This document shows positions 49,972 to 58,807 of a DNA stretch of 64,000 nt, one piece after another (the stretch's first letter is position 1; each line of letters begins with the position of its first letter). Source of the stretch: Streptomyces sp. HUAS ZL42 (GTDB lineage Bacteria > Actinomycetota > Actinomycetes > Streptomycetales > Streptomycetaceae); the NCBI RefSeq assembly GCF_040782645.1, contig NZ_CP160403.1, forward strand, positions 2,294,001 to 2,358,000. Reading direction: 5' to 3'. The notes beneath the pieces were generated by a model. The model worked only from the letters and a program-made list of their open reading frames with translations, was not told where the DNA came from and did not search any database. Position numbers and translations under genes: made by a program.

Positions 49972-52793
49972 CACGCCTCCCTCCGCAGTGACACCAGGTC
50001 GGCCAGCTCACGGTCCGTCAGTTCCGTGAGGGCCGACTCGCCGGAGCCGAGGATCGCGTCGGCGAGGGCGCGCTTGGACTCCAGCATCTCGGCGATGCGG
50101 TCCTCGACCGTGCCCTCCGTGATGAGGCGGTGGACCTGGACCGGCTGGGTCTGCCCGATGCGGTAGGCGCGGTCGGTGGCCTGCTCCTCGACGGCCGGGT
50201 TCCACCAGCGGTCGAAGTGGACGACGTGACCCGCGCGGGTCAGGTTCAGGCCCGTGCCGGCCGCCTTCAGGGAGAGCACCAGGACCGGGGAGGCTCCGCT
50301 CTGGAAGCGGTCCACCATGCGCTCGCGCTCCGGCACCGGAGTACCGCCGTGGAGGAGGTCCACCGGGACCGCGCGGGTCGCCAGGTGGGACGTGATCAGA
50401 CGGGCCATCCCGACGTACTGCGTGAAGACGAGCGCCGAGCCGTCCTCGGCCAGCAGGGTGTCCAACAGCTCGTCGAGGAGGGCGAGTTTGCCGGAGCGGG
50501 CGGCGAGCCGGTCGCCGAGGGCGGCGTCCTCCTTGAGGTACAGCGCCGGGTGGTCGCAGATCTGCTTCAGTGCGCCGAGCAGTTTCAGGACCAGGCCGCG
50601 GCGCGCGATGCCCTCCGCCGTCTCGATCGCCAGCATCGACTCGCGCACCACCGCCTCGTAGAGCGAGGCCTGTTCGCGGGTGAGCGGGACCGGATGGTCC
50701 GTCTCCGTCTTGGGCGGCAGTTCGGGGACGATGCCGGGGTCGGACTTCTTGCGGCGCAGGAGGAACGGCCGGACCAGGCGGGCGAGCCGGGCCACCGCCT
50801 CCTCGTCCTCGCCGGTCTCCACGGCGCGCGCGTGCCGGGCGCGGAACGACTTGAGGGGGCCGAGGAGACCGGGCGTCGTCCAGTCCAGCAGCGCCCAGAG
50901 TTCCGACAGGTTGTTCTCGACGGGCGTGCCGGTCAGGGCCACGCGCGCGGGGGCGGGGATCGTGCGCAGGGCCTTCGCGGTCGCCGAGTACGGGTTCTTG
51001 ACGTGCTGTGCCTCGTCCGCGACGACCATGCCCCACCGCTCCTGGGCCAGCGTGGGTGCGGCCGAGCGCATCGTGCCGTACGTGGTGAGGACGAATCCGC
51101 CGGAGAGGTCGTCCAGGCTGCGCTCCGGGCCGTGGAAACGGCGGACGGGAACGCCGGGCGCGAACCGGGTGATCTCCCGCTGCCAGTTGCCGAGCAGCGA
51201 GGCCGGGCAGATCACCAGGGTCGGCTCGCGGCGGGCCCGCTGGAGGTGCAGCGCGATGACCGTGATCGTCTTGCCGAGTCCCATGTCGTCGGCGAGGCAG
51301 CCGCCGAGGCCCAGGTCGGTCATGAGGTCCAGCCAGGCCAGGCCCCGGAGTTGGTAGTCCCGCAGACGGGCGTTCAGGCCCGCGGGCGGCTCGGCGGGGC
51401 GGACCCCGGCCGTGAGGCGGTCGCGCAGTGCCGCCAGCGCGCCGACCGGGACCGCCTCGACCGTCTCGCCGTCGACCTCCGCGGTGCCGGTGAGCGCGAC
51501 GGACAGCGCGTCCACCGGGTCGAGGAGGCCGAGTTCGCGTTTGCGGGCCTTGCGCACCAGGGCCGGGTCGACGAGCACCCACTGGTCGCGCAACCGGACG
51601 ACCGGCCGGTGGGCCTCGGCGAGCGCGTCCATCTCCGCCTCGGTGAGCGGGTCGCCGCCGAGCGCCAGCTGCCAGCGGAACTGCAGCAGGTCCTCGCTCT
51701 CGAAGAATCCGGTGCCGTCGGTCGCCGAGCCCGGCGCGGGCCGTACCACCGCGGCCGCGGTCAGGTCCTGCGCCAGGTCCCGCGGCCAGTGCACGGCGAC
51801 GCCGGCCGCCGCGAGCCGGCCGGCCGCGACGCCGAGCAGTTCGCCCAGCTCCTCCTCGGACAGGGCCAGGACGTCGGGCGCGTCCTGTTCGGCGAGCCGC
51901 TCGAGCGGCGGCCAGATCCGGGCCGCGCGGCGGACGGCGAGGGCCGCGTCGACACGCGCGCGTGGACCGAAGGCGTCGTCGGCCTCGCCCGCCCACAGGG
52001 CCGCCGCGTCGGCCACGAGGGTGGGGTCGGCGAGGCTGTGCACCTGGACGATCGCCGCGCCGACGCCGCGCGCCCGATCGCCGCTGTCGAACAGCTCGTA
52101 CGCCGACAGGTCCAGGCGGAGCGAGATCCGCACACCCGTGTCCATGCCGGCCGCGACCTCCGCGGCCCAGTCGTGCGCGTCGGGCAGCCGCTGGGCACGG
52201 CGGTCGGCGAAGGGCTTCCCGGCGGCGTACGGCGCGGCGGGGGTGCGGGGCAGGGTGTCCGCGACCGCGTCCAGGAAGGAGCGCATCAGCGCCTCCGGCT
52301 GCGGCAGCCGGAGTGGGCCGGGGCCCGGGAGGGGGACCGCATGGCCCTCGTACGGCAGGGCCGCGGCGACCGCCCGCAGGTGCGCCACGTCCTCCGGGTC
52401 CAGCGGGCCGGCCCGCCAGGCGTCGTGGCCGGTGGAGGTGAGGCCGGGGAGCAGACGGCCGCGGGCGGCGAGCCGCAGGGCGTGCAGGGCGGCGGCGCCC
52501 CAGCAGGCGGTGGCGGGGTGGGCGGCCGGGTCACGCCGGGCACGCACGAGCAGCGGGAGCGCCTCGCCGAGCGGCAGCGACAGCGCGGGGGCCGTCCTGC
52601 GCCGCACTCCGGCGCCGTGCCGTCGTACGACGGTGAGTTGGGTGTCCCCCGCCGGCAGCGGTCCGTCCTCCGGGTCCCAGAAGGCGATCCGTCCGTCGCG
52701 CGGAAGGGGGGCGGGCAGGAAGACGGCCGCGAGCCGCACGGGGACGGGCACGGATTCTCCCGTGTGCCCGGCCACCGCAGCCGTGTCGCTCAT
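49971..52793 (-). CDS. SNF2-family DEAD/DEAH helicase (Snf2/Rad54-type ATPase)
   Basis: A 940-residue translocase. An N-terminal SNF2_assoc-like region (1 to about 480) is followed by the ATPase core. Motif I is DDMGLGKTITV, motif II is VADEAQHVKNP (DEAQ), motif III is LTGTPVENNLSELW. Motifs V/VI are VLSLKAAGTGLNLTRA and RAYRIGQTQPVQVHRL. It has no nuclease domain. It forms a coupled pair with the SWIM protein downstream, a set found in many actinobacteria and of unknown role (remodelling, repair or defence). ATG at 52793. Confidence 0.95.
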   Translation of the reverse strand: MSDTAAVAGHTGESVPVPVRLAAVFLPAPLPRDGRIAFWDPEDGPLPAGDTQLTVVRRHGAGVRRRTAPALSLPLGEALPLLVRARRDPAAHPATACWGAAALHALRLAARGRLLPGLTSTGHDAWRAGPLDPEDVAHLRAVAAALPYEGHAVPLPGPGPLRLPQPEALMRSFLDAVADTLPRTPAAPYAAGKPFADRRAQRLPDAHDWAAEVAAGMDTGVRISLRLDLSAYELFDSGDRARGVGAAIVQVHSLADPTLVADAAALWAGEADDAFGPRARVDAALAVRRAARIWPPLERLAEQDAPDVLALSEEELGELLGVAAGRLAAAGVAVHWPRDLAQDLTAAAVVRPAPGSATDGTGFFESEDLLQFRWQLALGGDPLTEAEMDALAEAHRPVVRLRDQWVLVDPALVRKARKRELGLLDPVDALSVALTGTAEVDGETVEAVPVGALAALRDRLTAGVRPAEPPAGLNARLRDYQLRGLAWLDLMTDLGLGGCLADDMGLGKTITVIALHLQRARREPTLVICPASLLGNWQREITRFAPGVPVRRFHGPERSLDDLSGGFVLTTYGTMRSAAPTLAQERWGMVVADEAQHVKNPYSATAKALRTIPAPARVALTGTPVENNLSELWALLDWTTPGLLGPLKSFRARHARAVETGEDEEAVARLARLVRPFLLRRKKSDPGIVPELPPKTETDHPVPLTREQASLYEAVVRESMLAIETAEGIARRGLVLKLLGALKQICDHPALYLKEDAALGDRLAARSGKLALLDELLDTLLAEDGSALVFTQYVGMARLITSHLATRAVPVDLLHGGTPVPERERMVDRFQSGASPVLVLSLKAAGTGLNLTRAGHVVHFDRWWNPAVEEQATDRAYRIGQTQPVQVHRLITEGTVEDRIAEMLESKRALADAILGSGESALTELTDRELADLVSLRREA

Positions 52794-52868
52794 ACGCTCT
52801 GTTCACCTCCCGCCCGTGCGTCGGATCAGACGTCTTCGACTCTACGGGCGGGGTCTGACAGCCGGCCG

Positions 52869-53462
52869 TCAGGGAACCGTGCGCGAGACGACGTACACCA
52901 TGGGGTACGTGGGGTTGCCCGTGTTGACGACCACGTCCAGGGTCGGTTTCGGGTTCTTCTGCTCGTGGACGAGGCCGAAGTAGTCGCCGGTTCGTGCGCC
53001 CTCGCCCCAGAACTTCCAGCCGGTGACGCCGCGGTCGCGGGCGCTGATGGTGATGTCGTCCTTCTTCAGGTCGGCCCGGCTGACGCCCACCCCCGCGAGG
53101 AACTCGTCCAGGCCCTCGTTCGTGGTCTGGAACTGCACGTAGAGGCGGCTGGTCTTCCAGTTGTTCGTCTCGTAGTACGCGACCTTGTTCGAAGGGTGCG
53201 GGATCGGCACCTGGTACAGGCGGCGCTGGACCCTGGACGGCCAGCCCTTGGTCAGGCCGGTCGCGGAGTACTTCGCCTCCTTGTCCTTGCCGCTGTCGCG
53301 GCTCTGGTTGGCGGAGATCACCAGGTAGCCGGCCGGGACACCGATGAGCAGCACGATGATCAGCAGGGTGAGCGCCCTGCGGCGGATCATGTGACGGCGG
53401 TCCTCGGCCGGCCGGGGCGGCTCGTCCGGGGGTGAGGCCTGGCGGGGCAGCGACGCGGTCAT
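52869..53462 (-). CDS. Hypothetical membrane-anchored protein coupled to ROK kinase
   Basis: A 197-residue protein with one transmembrane helix (about 28-48, LTLLIIVLLIGVPAGYLVISA). A periplasmic-side domain follows (TGLTKGWPSRVQRRLYQVPIPHPSN, RDRGVTGWKFWGEG). No family is recognised. ATG at 53462 overlaps the ROK kinase stop by four bases (ATGA), so it is a translationally coupled partner of the kinase. It ends 75 bp before the start of the SNF2 gene on the same strand. Confidence 0.8.
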   Translation of the reverse strand: MTASLPRQASPPDEPPRPAEDRRHMIRRRALTLLIIVLLIGVPAGYLVISANQSRDSGKDKEAKYSATGLTKGWPSRVQRRLYQVPIPHPSNKVAYYETNNWKTSRLYVQFQTTNEGLDEFLAGVGVSRADLKKDDITISARDRGVTGWKFWGEGARTGDYFGLVHEQKNPKPTLDVVVNTGNPTYPMVYVVSRTVP

Positions 53463-54604
53463 GCCGTGTCCTGGGTGCGGCGGGCCTCCGTGTACCGCGC
53501 GTAGCGCTCGTGCCGCTCCACGCGGCGCCGGTTGGCGCGGCGGAAGCGGCGGGCGACCAGTCGGGCGAGGTCGGCGGCGCCCACCATGCCGGCCTCGGGG
53601 CCGAGCTGGGCGCGGACGATGCGCGCCTCGGGGCGGTAGCCACGGCCCGTGAGGTGCCGCTTGAAGGCGTCGCGCGCGGGGCCGATCAGCAGGTCGTCGG
53701 CCGCGGACACGCCCCCGCCGATCACGAAGCAGGACGGGTCGAGGGCGGCGGCCAGGTTGGCGATGCCGACGCCGAGCCACTGGCCGATGTCCTGGAGCAG
53801 CTCGATGCACATCGCGTCGCCCTCACGGGCGAGCTCCGTGATCATCGGCCCTGTGATGTCGCCGATCTGGCCCTTGACGTGCTCGATGATCCCGTACGCC
53901 ACCGGGGAGTCCGCCGCCGCCAGCTCCTTGGCCTCGCGGACCAGCGCGTTGCCCGAGCTGTACTGCTCCCAGCAGCCGCGGTTGCCGCACGGGCAGCGGT
54001 GGCCGCCGGGCACGACCTGCATGTGCCCGAACTCGCCGGCGACGCCGTACTTGCCGCGCTTGACCTGGCCGTCCTCCAGGATCGCGCCGCCGATGCCGGT
54101 GCCCAGCGTGATCATGACGAGGTGGTCCTCGCCGCGGCCGGCACCGAAGCGCCACTCGGCCCAGGCGGCGGAGTTGGCGTCGTTGTCGACCAGGACGGGG
54201 ACGGCGAGACGACCGGCGAGACGGTCACGCAGCGGCTCGTTGCGCCAGGACAGATGGGGCGCGAACAGGACGCGGTTGCGGTCGGCGTCGACCCAGCCGG
54301 CCGCACCGATGCCGACGGCGTGCACGTCGTGCCGGTCGGACAGGTCCAGGACCAGTTCGACGATGGTGTCCTCGACGACCTTCGGGCTCTTGGACTTGTC
54401 CGGCGTCTCCGTGCGGACCTTCTCCAGTATGTTGCCGTCGGCGTCGACGACGCCCGCCATCACCTTCGTACCGCCGATGTCGATACCGACCGTCGGCACG
54501 CGGGGTGCGGTCAGGTGCGAGCGGCGCTCTCGTGTGCCCACGGTTTTCAGTGCGGGGGCACGGCGGGAGCCGATGGGGGCGGTGAAGTTGCCGTAGGTGC
54601 TCAT
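53459..54604 (-). CDS. ROK family sugar kinase (glucokinase type)
   Basis: The 381 residues show an ATP-binding GIDIGGTKVMAGVVD, the substrate-side VLVDNDANSAAWAEW and LGTGIGGAI. The ROK zinc site reads GHRCPCGNRGCWEQYSSG (CxCGxxxC). A long basic C-terminus (VARRFRRANRRR) is unusual. It phosphorylates glucose or a related sugar using ATP. A near-palindromic TGTCCGAACA 78 bp upstream matches the operator candidate of the nearby GntR gene, suggesting a shared regulon with the Gfo/Idh/MocA enzyme. Confidence 0.92.
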   Translation of the reverse strand: MSTYGNFTAPIGSRRAPALKTVGTRERRSHLTAPRVPTVGIDIGGTKVMAGVVDADGNILEKVRTETPDKSKSPKVVEDTIVELVLDLSDRHDVHAVGIGAAGWVDADRNRVLFAPHLSWRNEPLRDRLAGRLAVPVLVDNDANSAAWAEWRFGAGRGEDHLVMITLGTGIGGAILEDGQVKRGKYGVAGEFGHMQVVPGGHRCPCGNRGCWEQYSSGNALVREAKELAAADSPVAYGIIEHVKGQIGDITGPMITELAREGDAMCIELLQDIGQWLGVGIANLAAALDPSCFVIGGGVSAADDLLIGPARDAFKRHLTGRGYRPEARIVRAQLGPEAGMVGAADLARLVARRFRRANRRRVERHERYARYTEARRTQDTA

Positions 54605-54681
54605 CGGCCTCGATTCTGCCTCACCGTCGCGGCGGGTGCTGTGCGGGGGAGCGAAGGGGCGATGCTTCACAGGCGCCGCAT

Positions 54682-54691
54682 TGTCCGAACA
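54682..54691. promoter_or_regulatory. GntR-type operator candidate 1 upstream of ROK kinase
   Basis: TGTCCGAACA differs by one base from the palindrome at 55540-55549. It lies between the gntR stop and the ROK start, where a promoter should be. Confidence 0.5.
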
Positions 54692-54724
54692 TTGCGACGA
54701 AGCGTGCACTCCACGTGGCCGTGC

Positions 54725-55489
54725 TCAGGGACGAACCAGGAGCTGGAACTCGAACGAGTAACGGGTCGGGCGGTAGATGTGGTCGCCGAACTCGACCGCT
54801 CGGCCCGTGTCGTCGAAGGTCGTGCGCTGCATGGTGAGCAGGGGAGCACCCTCCTCCTCCGCGAGGCGCTCGGCCTCGTCGGCGGTGGCGGCGCGTGCGC
54901 CGATGGACTGGCGGGCGCTGTGCAGGGTGATTCCGGCGGACCTCATCAGGCGGTAGAGGCCGGTGGCCTCGAGCTGTGCCGTGTCCAGGTCGAGGAGGTC
55001 CGGCGGCAGGTAGTTGCAGAGGTACGCCATCGGTTCGGCGTGTGCGAGACGCAGCCGCTCCACCCGGTGTACGTCGCTGCCCTCGGCCACGCCGAGCGCG
55101 GCCGCCACTTCGGCGGTCGCCGGGACGACCGTGTTGACGAGCACCTTGGTCGCGGGCCGCTGACCGGCCGCCTCCAGGTCGTCGTACAGACTGCTCAGCT
55201 CCAGCGGGCGCTTGACCTGACTGTGCACGACCTGCGTGCCGACGCCGCGGCGGCGTACGAGGAGACCCTTGTCGACGAGGGACTGGATGGCCTGGCGGAC
55301 CGTGGGACGGGACAGGCCGAGCCGGGCGGCGAGCTCGATCTCGTTGCCGAGCAGGCTGCCCGGAGTGAGCGTTCCGTGCTCGATCGCGGCCTCGAGCTGC
55401 TGGGACAGCTGGAAGTACAAGGGCACCGGAGAACTCCGGTCCACACTGAGCTCGAGTCGCACGGTCGGGTCCACTTCTGGTTTCGGCAC
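54725..55489 (-). CDS. GntR family (HutC-type) transcriptional regulator
   Basis: A 254-residue regulator. The winged helix spans about 22-85 (PVPLYFQLSQQLEAAI, GLSRPTVRQAIQSLVDKGLL). A UTRA effector domain follows (about 95-245; EGSDVHRVERLRLAHAEPMAYLCNYLP), typical of regulators sensing phosphorylated sugars. GTG at 55489 begins VPKPEVDPTVR; it has no strong ribosome site. Divergent Gfo/Idh/MocA gene and flanking ROK kinase gene both carry the TGTCCGRACA site, so this protein is their probable regulator. Confidence 0.92.
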   Translation of the reverse strand: MPKPEVDPTVRLELSVDRSSPVPLYFQLSQQLEAAIEHGTLTPGSLLGNEIELAARLGLSRPTVRQAIQSLVDKGLLVRRRGVGTQVVHSQVKRPLELSSLYDDLEAAGQRPATKVLVNTVVPATAEVAAALGVAEGSDVHRVERLRLAHAEPMAYLCNYLPPDLLDLDTAQLEATGLYRLMRSAGITLHSARQSIGARAATADEAERLAEEEGAPLLTMQRTTFDDTGRAVEFGDHIYRPTRYSFEFQLLVRP

Positions 55490-55539
55490 GGGCCGAGCGT
55501 AGCTCCGTGCGCTGTTGACGGGAAGTTGTGTAGTTCGAT

Positions 55540-55549
55540 TGTCCGGACA
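55540..55549. promoter_or_regulatory. GntR-type operator candidate 2 in the divergent gap
   Basis: TGTCCGGACA is a perfect 10-bp palindrome 43 bp before the Gfo/Idh/MocA start and 51 bp before gntR. It sits just upstream of the TTGACA -35 element at 55556, well placed to control both promoters. Confidence 0.6.
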
Positions 55550-55555
55550 TACGAA

Positions 55556-55585
55556 TTGACAGCGTGGGCGCTCCGACCACACTTT
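55556..55585 (+). promoter_or_regulatory. Probable promoter of the Gfo/Idh/MocA gene
   Basis: TTGACA at 55556-55561, an 18-bp spacer and a weak -10 (CACTTT) ending six bases before ATG suggest a leaderless transcript. No Shine-Dalgarno sequence is present. Confidence 0.5.
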
Positions 55586-55591
55586 GTTCTC

Positions 55592-56614
55592 ATGCGCATC
55601 GGCGTCATCGGCACGGGACGAATCGGCACCATTCACGCGAACACCCTCAGCCGTCATCGTGAGGTCGGGTCGCTGATCCTCACGGATGTGGACCCGGCGC
55701 GGGCCCAGGGGCTCGCGCACCGTCTCGGGGAGACGGCGGCACCCGGAGTGGACGAGATCTTCAAGTGGGGCGTGGACGCCGTGGTGATCACGACGGCGAC
55801 GCAGGCCCACGCCGAACTGATCGGTCGGGCAGCACGCTCGGGGCTGCCGGTGTTCTGCGAGAAGCCCATCGCCCTGGACCTGCCCGGCACACTGCACGCG
55901 ATCGCCGAGGTCGAAACTGCCGGGACGATTCTGCAGATGGGGTTCCAGCGCCGCTTCGACGCGGGCTACACGGGCGCGCGCGACGCGGTGCGCTCCGGAC
56001 GGCTCGGGCGCCTGCACACCGTACGGGCGCTGACGTCCGACCAGGCGCCGCCGCCCGCCGCCTGGCTGCCGTTGTCCGGCGGGCTGTACCGGGACACCCT
56101 GATCCACGACTTCGACGTGCTGCGCTGGGTGACGGGGCACGAGGTCGCGGACGTGTACGCCGCCGGGTCCGACGCCGGGCCCGCGATGTTCCGCGAGGCC
56201 GGCGACGTCGACACGGCGGCCGTGGTCCTCACGCTCGACGACGGCACGCTCGCCACGGCCACCGCGACACGGCTGAACGGCGCGGGCTACGACGTGCGCA
56301 TGGAGCTCGCCGGGGAGCTCGACCAGATCGTCGTCGGTCTGGACGACCGTACGCCGATCGCCTCCACGGAGCCGACCGGGCCGCCGGCCGCGGACAAGCC
56401 CTGGACCGGGTTCCTGGAGCGGTTCGCTCCCGCGTACGAAGCGGAGCTGGCCGCGTTCGTGGAGGTCGTGCGGGGTGAGCGGGCCAACCCCTGCGACGGG
56501 CGTGAGGCGTTGCAGGCGTTGCGGATCGCCGAGGCGTGCGAGGTGTCACGGCGGGAGCGGAGGGTCGTGCGGCTCGGGGAGATTCCGGGTGGGGCCGGGG
56601 CTGGGGGTATGTGA
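55592..56614 (+). CDS. Gfo/Idh/MocA family dehydrogenase (inositol 2-dehydrogenase-like)
   Basis: A 340-residue NAD(P)-dependent oxidoreductase. It opens with the Rossmann motif MRIGVIGTGRIGTIHA and carries the catalytic lysine in CEKPIALD. GLYRDTLIHDFDVLRWV contributes the Asp/His proton-transfer pair. Members oxidise myo-inositol, scyllo-inositol or other cyclic polyols and sugars. Its neighbourhood (GntR/UTRA regulator, ROK kinase) supports a sugar or inositol catabolic role. The C-terminus is Gly-rich. ATG at 55592 appears to be used without a leader. Confidence 0.92.
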   Translation: MRIGVIGTGRIGTIHANTLSRHREVGSLILTDVDPARAQGLAHRLGETAAPGVDEIFKWGVDAVVITTATQAHAELIGRAARSGLPVFCEKPIALDLPGTLHAIAEVETAGTILQMGFQRRFDAGYTGARDAVRSGRLGRLHTVRALTSDQAPPPAAWLPLSGGLYRDTLIHDFDVLRWVTGHEVADVYAAGSDAGPAMFREAGDVDTAAVVLTLDDGTLATATATRLNGAGYDVRMELAGELDQIVVGLDDRTPIASTEPTGPPAADKPWTGFLERFAPAYEAELAAFVEVVRGERANPCDGREALQALRIAEACEVSRRERRVVRLGEIPGGAGAGGM

Positions 56615-56658
56615 AGGGGCTCCGCCCCTTCGACCCCACCAGGGGGCTCCGCCCCCTG
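56614..56658. terminator. Tandem hairpins between convergent genes
   Basis: AAGGGGC-TCC-GCCCCTT (56614-56630) and CAGGGGGC-TCC-GCCCCCTG (56640-56658) form two consecutive triloop hairpins right after the dehydrogenase stop codon and 63 bp before the P450 stop. Confidence 0.8.
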
Positions 56659-56721
56659 GACCCCCGGCCTACGCCCACCCACCACCGGACTCGCCCGGAC
56701 AAGAAGCCGACCTCCAAAGCC

Positions 56722-57906
56722 CTACCAGCGCACCGGCAAGCTCCGCACCCCCCTCATCAGCATCCCCGGCAGCCACTCGCCGGGCTCTCCGTCGAGGGTG
56801 AGCTCCGGGGCCCGTTCGAGCAGGGACCGTATCGCCGTGCGGGCCTCCAGGCGGGCCAGCGGGGCGCCCAGGCAGTAGTGGATGCCGTGGCCGAAGGCGA
56901 CGTGACCGCGGGCGTCGCGGCGGATGTCGAAGCGGTCGGGGGCCGGGAAACGGTCGCCGTCGCGGTCCGCGGCGGTCAGGCCGATCATCACCGCGTCGCC
57001 CTGCCGGACGGAGGTGCCGGCGATCCGCAGGGGCTCGGCGGCGAACCGGAACGTCGCGTTCTCCACCGGTCCTTCGTAGCGCAGCGTCTCCTCGACCGCG
57101 CCGTCGAGGAGACTCATGTCGGCGCGCAGCGCGGCGAGTTGGTCCGGGTGTGCGAGCAGGGCGTGGACGGCGTTGGTGATGAGGTTGACCGTGGTCTCGT
57201 GTCCCGCGATGAGCAGGATGAAGGCCATGCCCCGCAGCTCCTGCGGGGACAGCCGGTCGCCGTCCTCGGCGGTGGTGCGGATCAGGTCGCTGAGCAGGTC
57301 GTCGCTCGGTCCGGCGCACCGCTTGTCCTCGATCAGCCCGGTGAGGTACTCGGCGAGGCGGACGAAGGCGTCGTACTCGCTCTCGGCGCTGCTGGGTGCG
57401 ACGGCCTCCGTCGAGATCTTCCGGAACTCCGTGCGGTCCATCTCGGGGACGCCGAGGAGCTCGCAGATCACGGTGATCGGCAGCGGGTAGGCGAAGGACT
57501 CCACGAGGTCGGCCCGGCCGTGCGGCAGCATCGTGTCGAGCAGGTCGTCGGTGATCTCCTGGACCCTGGGCCGCAGTTGCTCCACCCGGCGCATGGTGAA
57601 GGCACGCGTGACGAGGCCGCGCAGCCGGGTGTGCTGGGGCGGGTCGGCGATCAGCAGGTACTTGCCGATCAGCTCCTCGTCGAGGAACGTGATCCCGATC
57701 TTGGTGCCGTCCTTGGCGAGGCGGGGGTCGGCGAGCGCCGCCCTCGCCTCCTCGTACCCGACGACGAGCCAGGTCTCGTGGTGCGCCTCGTGCTGCGGCA
57801 GCCGCACCCGGTGCACCGGGCCCCGCTCCCGCAGCCGCGCGTACACCGTGTGCGGGTCCCGCCGGAACCCGTCCCCGAACTCCCCCAGGTCGATCACTTC
57901 CGCCAT
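56722..57906 (-). CDS. Cytochrome P450 (CYP105/107-like)
   Basis: A 394-residue soluble P450. The I-helix has AGHETT, the K-helix ExxR is ETLR in VEETLRYEGPV, and the heme loop is FGHGIHYCLGAPL with C345 as thiolate ligand. It monooxygenates a hydrophobic or macrolide-like compound; size and motifs fit a type used in secondary metabolism or drug oxidation. No ferredoxin or reductase gene lies adjacent, and no biosynthetic cluster surrounds it, so the substrate is unknown. ATG at 57906. Confidence 0.94.
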   Translation of the reverse strand: MAEVIDLGEFGDGFRRDPHTVYARLRERGPVHRVRLPQHEAHHETWLVVGYEEARAALADPRLAKDGTKIGITFLDEELIGKYLLIADPPQHTRLRGLVTRAFTMRRVEQLRPRVQEITDDLLDTMLPHGRADLVESFAYPLPITVICELLGVPEMDRTEFRKISTEAVAPSSAESEYDAFVRLAEYLTGLIEDKRCAGPSDDLLSDLIRTTAEDGDRLSPQELRGMAFILLIAGHETTVNLITNAVHALLAHPDQLAALRADMSLLDGAVEETLRYEGPVENATFRFAAEPLRIAGTSVRQGDAVMIGLTAADRDGDRFPAPDRFDIRRDARGHVAFGHGIHYCLGAPLARLEARTAIRSLLERAPELTLDGEPGEWLPGMLMRGVRSLPVRW

Positions 57907-57952
57907 CGAACTCTCCCTCCCGTCACAGCGACAACGTGCGGCACGACCGCCC

Positions 57953-58032
57953 AGTGCCTGCCCGGGGCTCCCCCACTCACCCGCGCCGATCAGATGCCGC
58001 TGATTCCCTGCGACTTGCTCCGGGCAGGCACT
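57953..58032. repeat. Long-range 12-13 bp inverted repeat
   Basis: AGTGCCTGCCCG at 57953-57964 is the exact complement of CGGGCAGGCACT at 58021-58032, extended by one G-C pair. About 56 bases separate them. The right arm overlaps the response-regulator stop codon. It could be a terminator or a structured 3' end of that transcript. Confidence 0.5.
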
Positions 58033-58711
58033 AGTGCCCGCCCTCGGCCTCGTTCCCGACGAGCCCCGCGTCGTACGCCAGAAGGGCGATCTGCACCCGG
58101 TTGTTGAGGCCGAGCTTGGCCAGGATCCGGGAGACGTGGGTCTTGACGGTGGCGACGCTCATGAAGAGGCCGGTGGCGATCTCGGCGTTGGGCAGGCCCC
58201 GGCCGACGGCCACGGCGACCTCGCGTTCGCGCTCGTTGAGGGCGGCGATGCGTTCACGCGCGCGCTCGCCCCGGGTGCCGGCGGCGGTGCCGGCCGCGTG
58301 CTCCATCAACTGGCGGGTGACGGTGGGCGACAGGACCGGGTCACCGGCCGCGACCCTGCGCACGGCGTCCACGATGTCGGCGGGCGGGGTGTCCTTGAGC
58401 ACGAAGCCGGCGGCACCGGCGCGCAGCGCCCGCAGCACCTGCTCGTCGGCGTGGAAGGTGGTGAGGACCACGACCTGCGGGGCGTCCTTGCGGCCGCGCA
58501 GCCGCTCCGTGGCCGTCAGTCCGTCCATCGACGGCATCCGGATGTCCATCAGGACCACGTCCGGGCGGGTGCGGTCGACGAGCGCCTCGACCTCGTCGCC
58601 GTCGGCGGCCTCTCCGACGATCTCGATGTCGTCGGCGCCGCCCATCATGAAGGACAGCCCGGCCCGTACGAGCGGATCGTCGTCGACGAGGAGGACTCTG
58701 ATCGCGGTCAT
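58031..58711 (-). CDS. NarL/LuxR-type response regulator
   Basis: A 226-residue regulator. The receiver domain has the DDD acidic triad (LLVDDDPLVRAGLS), the phospho-acceptor in DVVLMDIRMP and Lys in LKDTPP. The LuxR helix-turn-helix is at about 160-210 (ALNEREREVAVAVGRGLPNAEIATGLFMSVATVKTHVSRIL). The cognate histidine kinase gene ends 96 bp upstream on the same strand; the pair is likely cotranscribed. ATG at 58711. Confidence 0.95.
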   Translation of the reverse strand: MTAIRVLLVDDDPLVRAGLSFMMGGADDIEIVGEAADGDEVEALVDRTRPDVVLMDIRMPSMDGLTATERLRGRKDAPQVVVLTTFHADEQVLRALRAGAAGFVLKDTPPADIVDAVRRVAAGDPVLSPTVTRQLMEHAAGTAAGTRGERARERIAALNEREREVAVAVGRGLPNAEIATGLFMSVATVKTHVSRILAKLGLNNRVQIALLAYDAGLVGNEAEGGH

Positions 58712-58807
58712 GAGCCCCACGTAATCATGGTTGCGCCGATCCACCGGGTGAGTTGAGCGAACATCGGGCATGGCCGACTCCACGCACCGTCCGCGCGGCT
58801 GACCGGC

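Noticed and set aside
53432..55591. Fused N-terminal extension of the Gfo/Idh/MocA protein
   Set aside because: The frame continues upstream only because stops are rare; the true protein starts at its Rossmann motif at 55592, and the opposite strand codes for the ROK and GntR proteins.
56722..57906. P450 as part of a natural-product cluster
   Set aside because: Neighbours are sugar metabolism and a two-component system; no PKS, NRPS, terpene or tailoring genes lie nearby.
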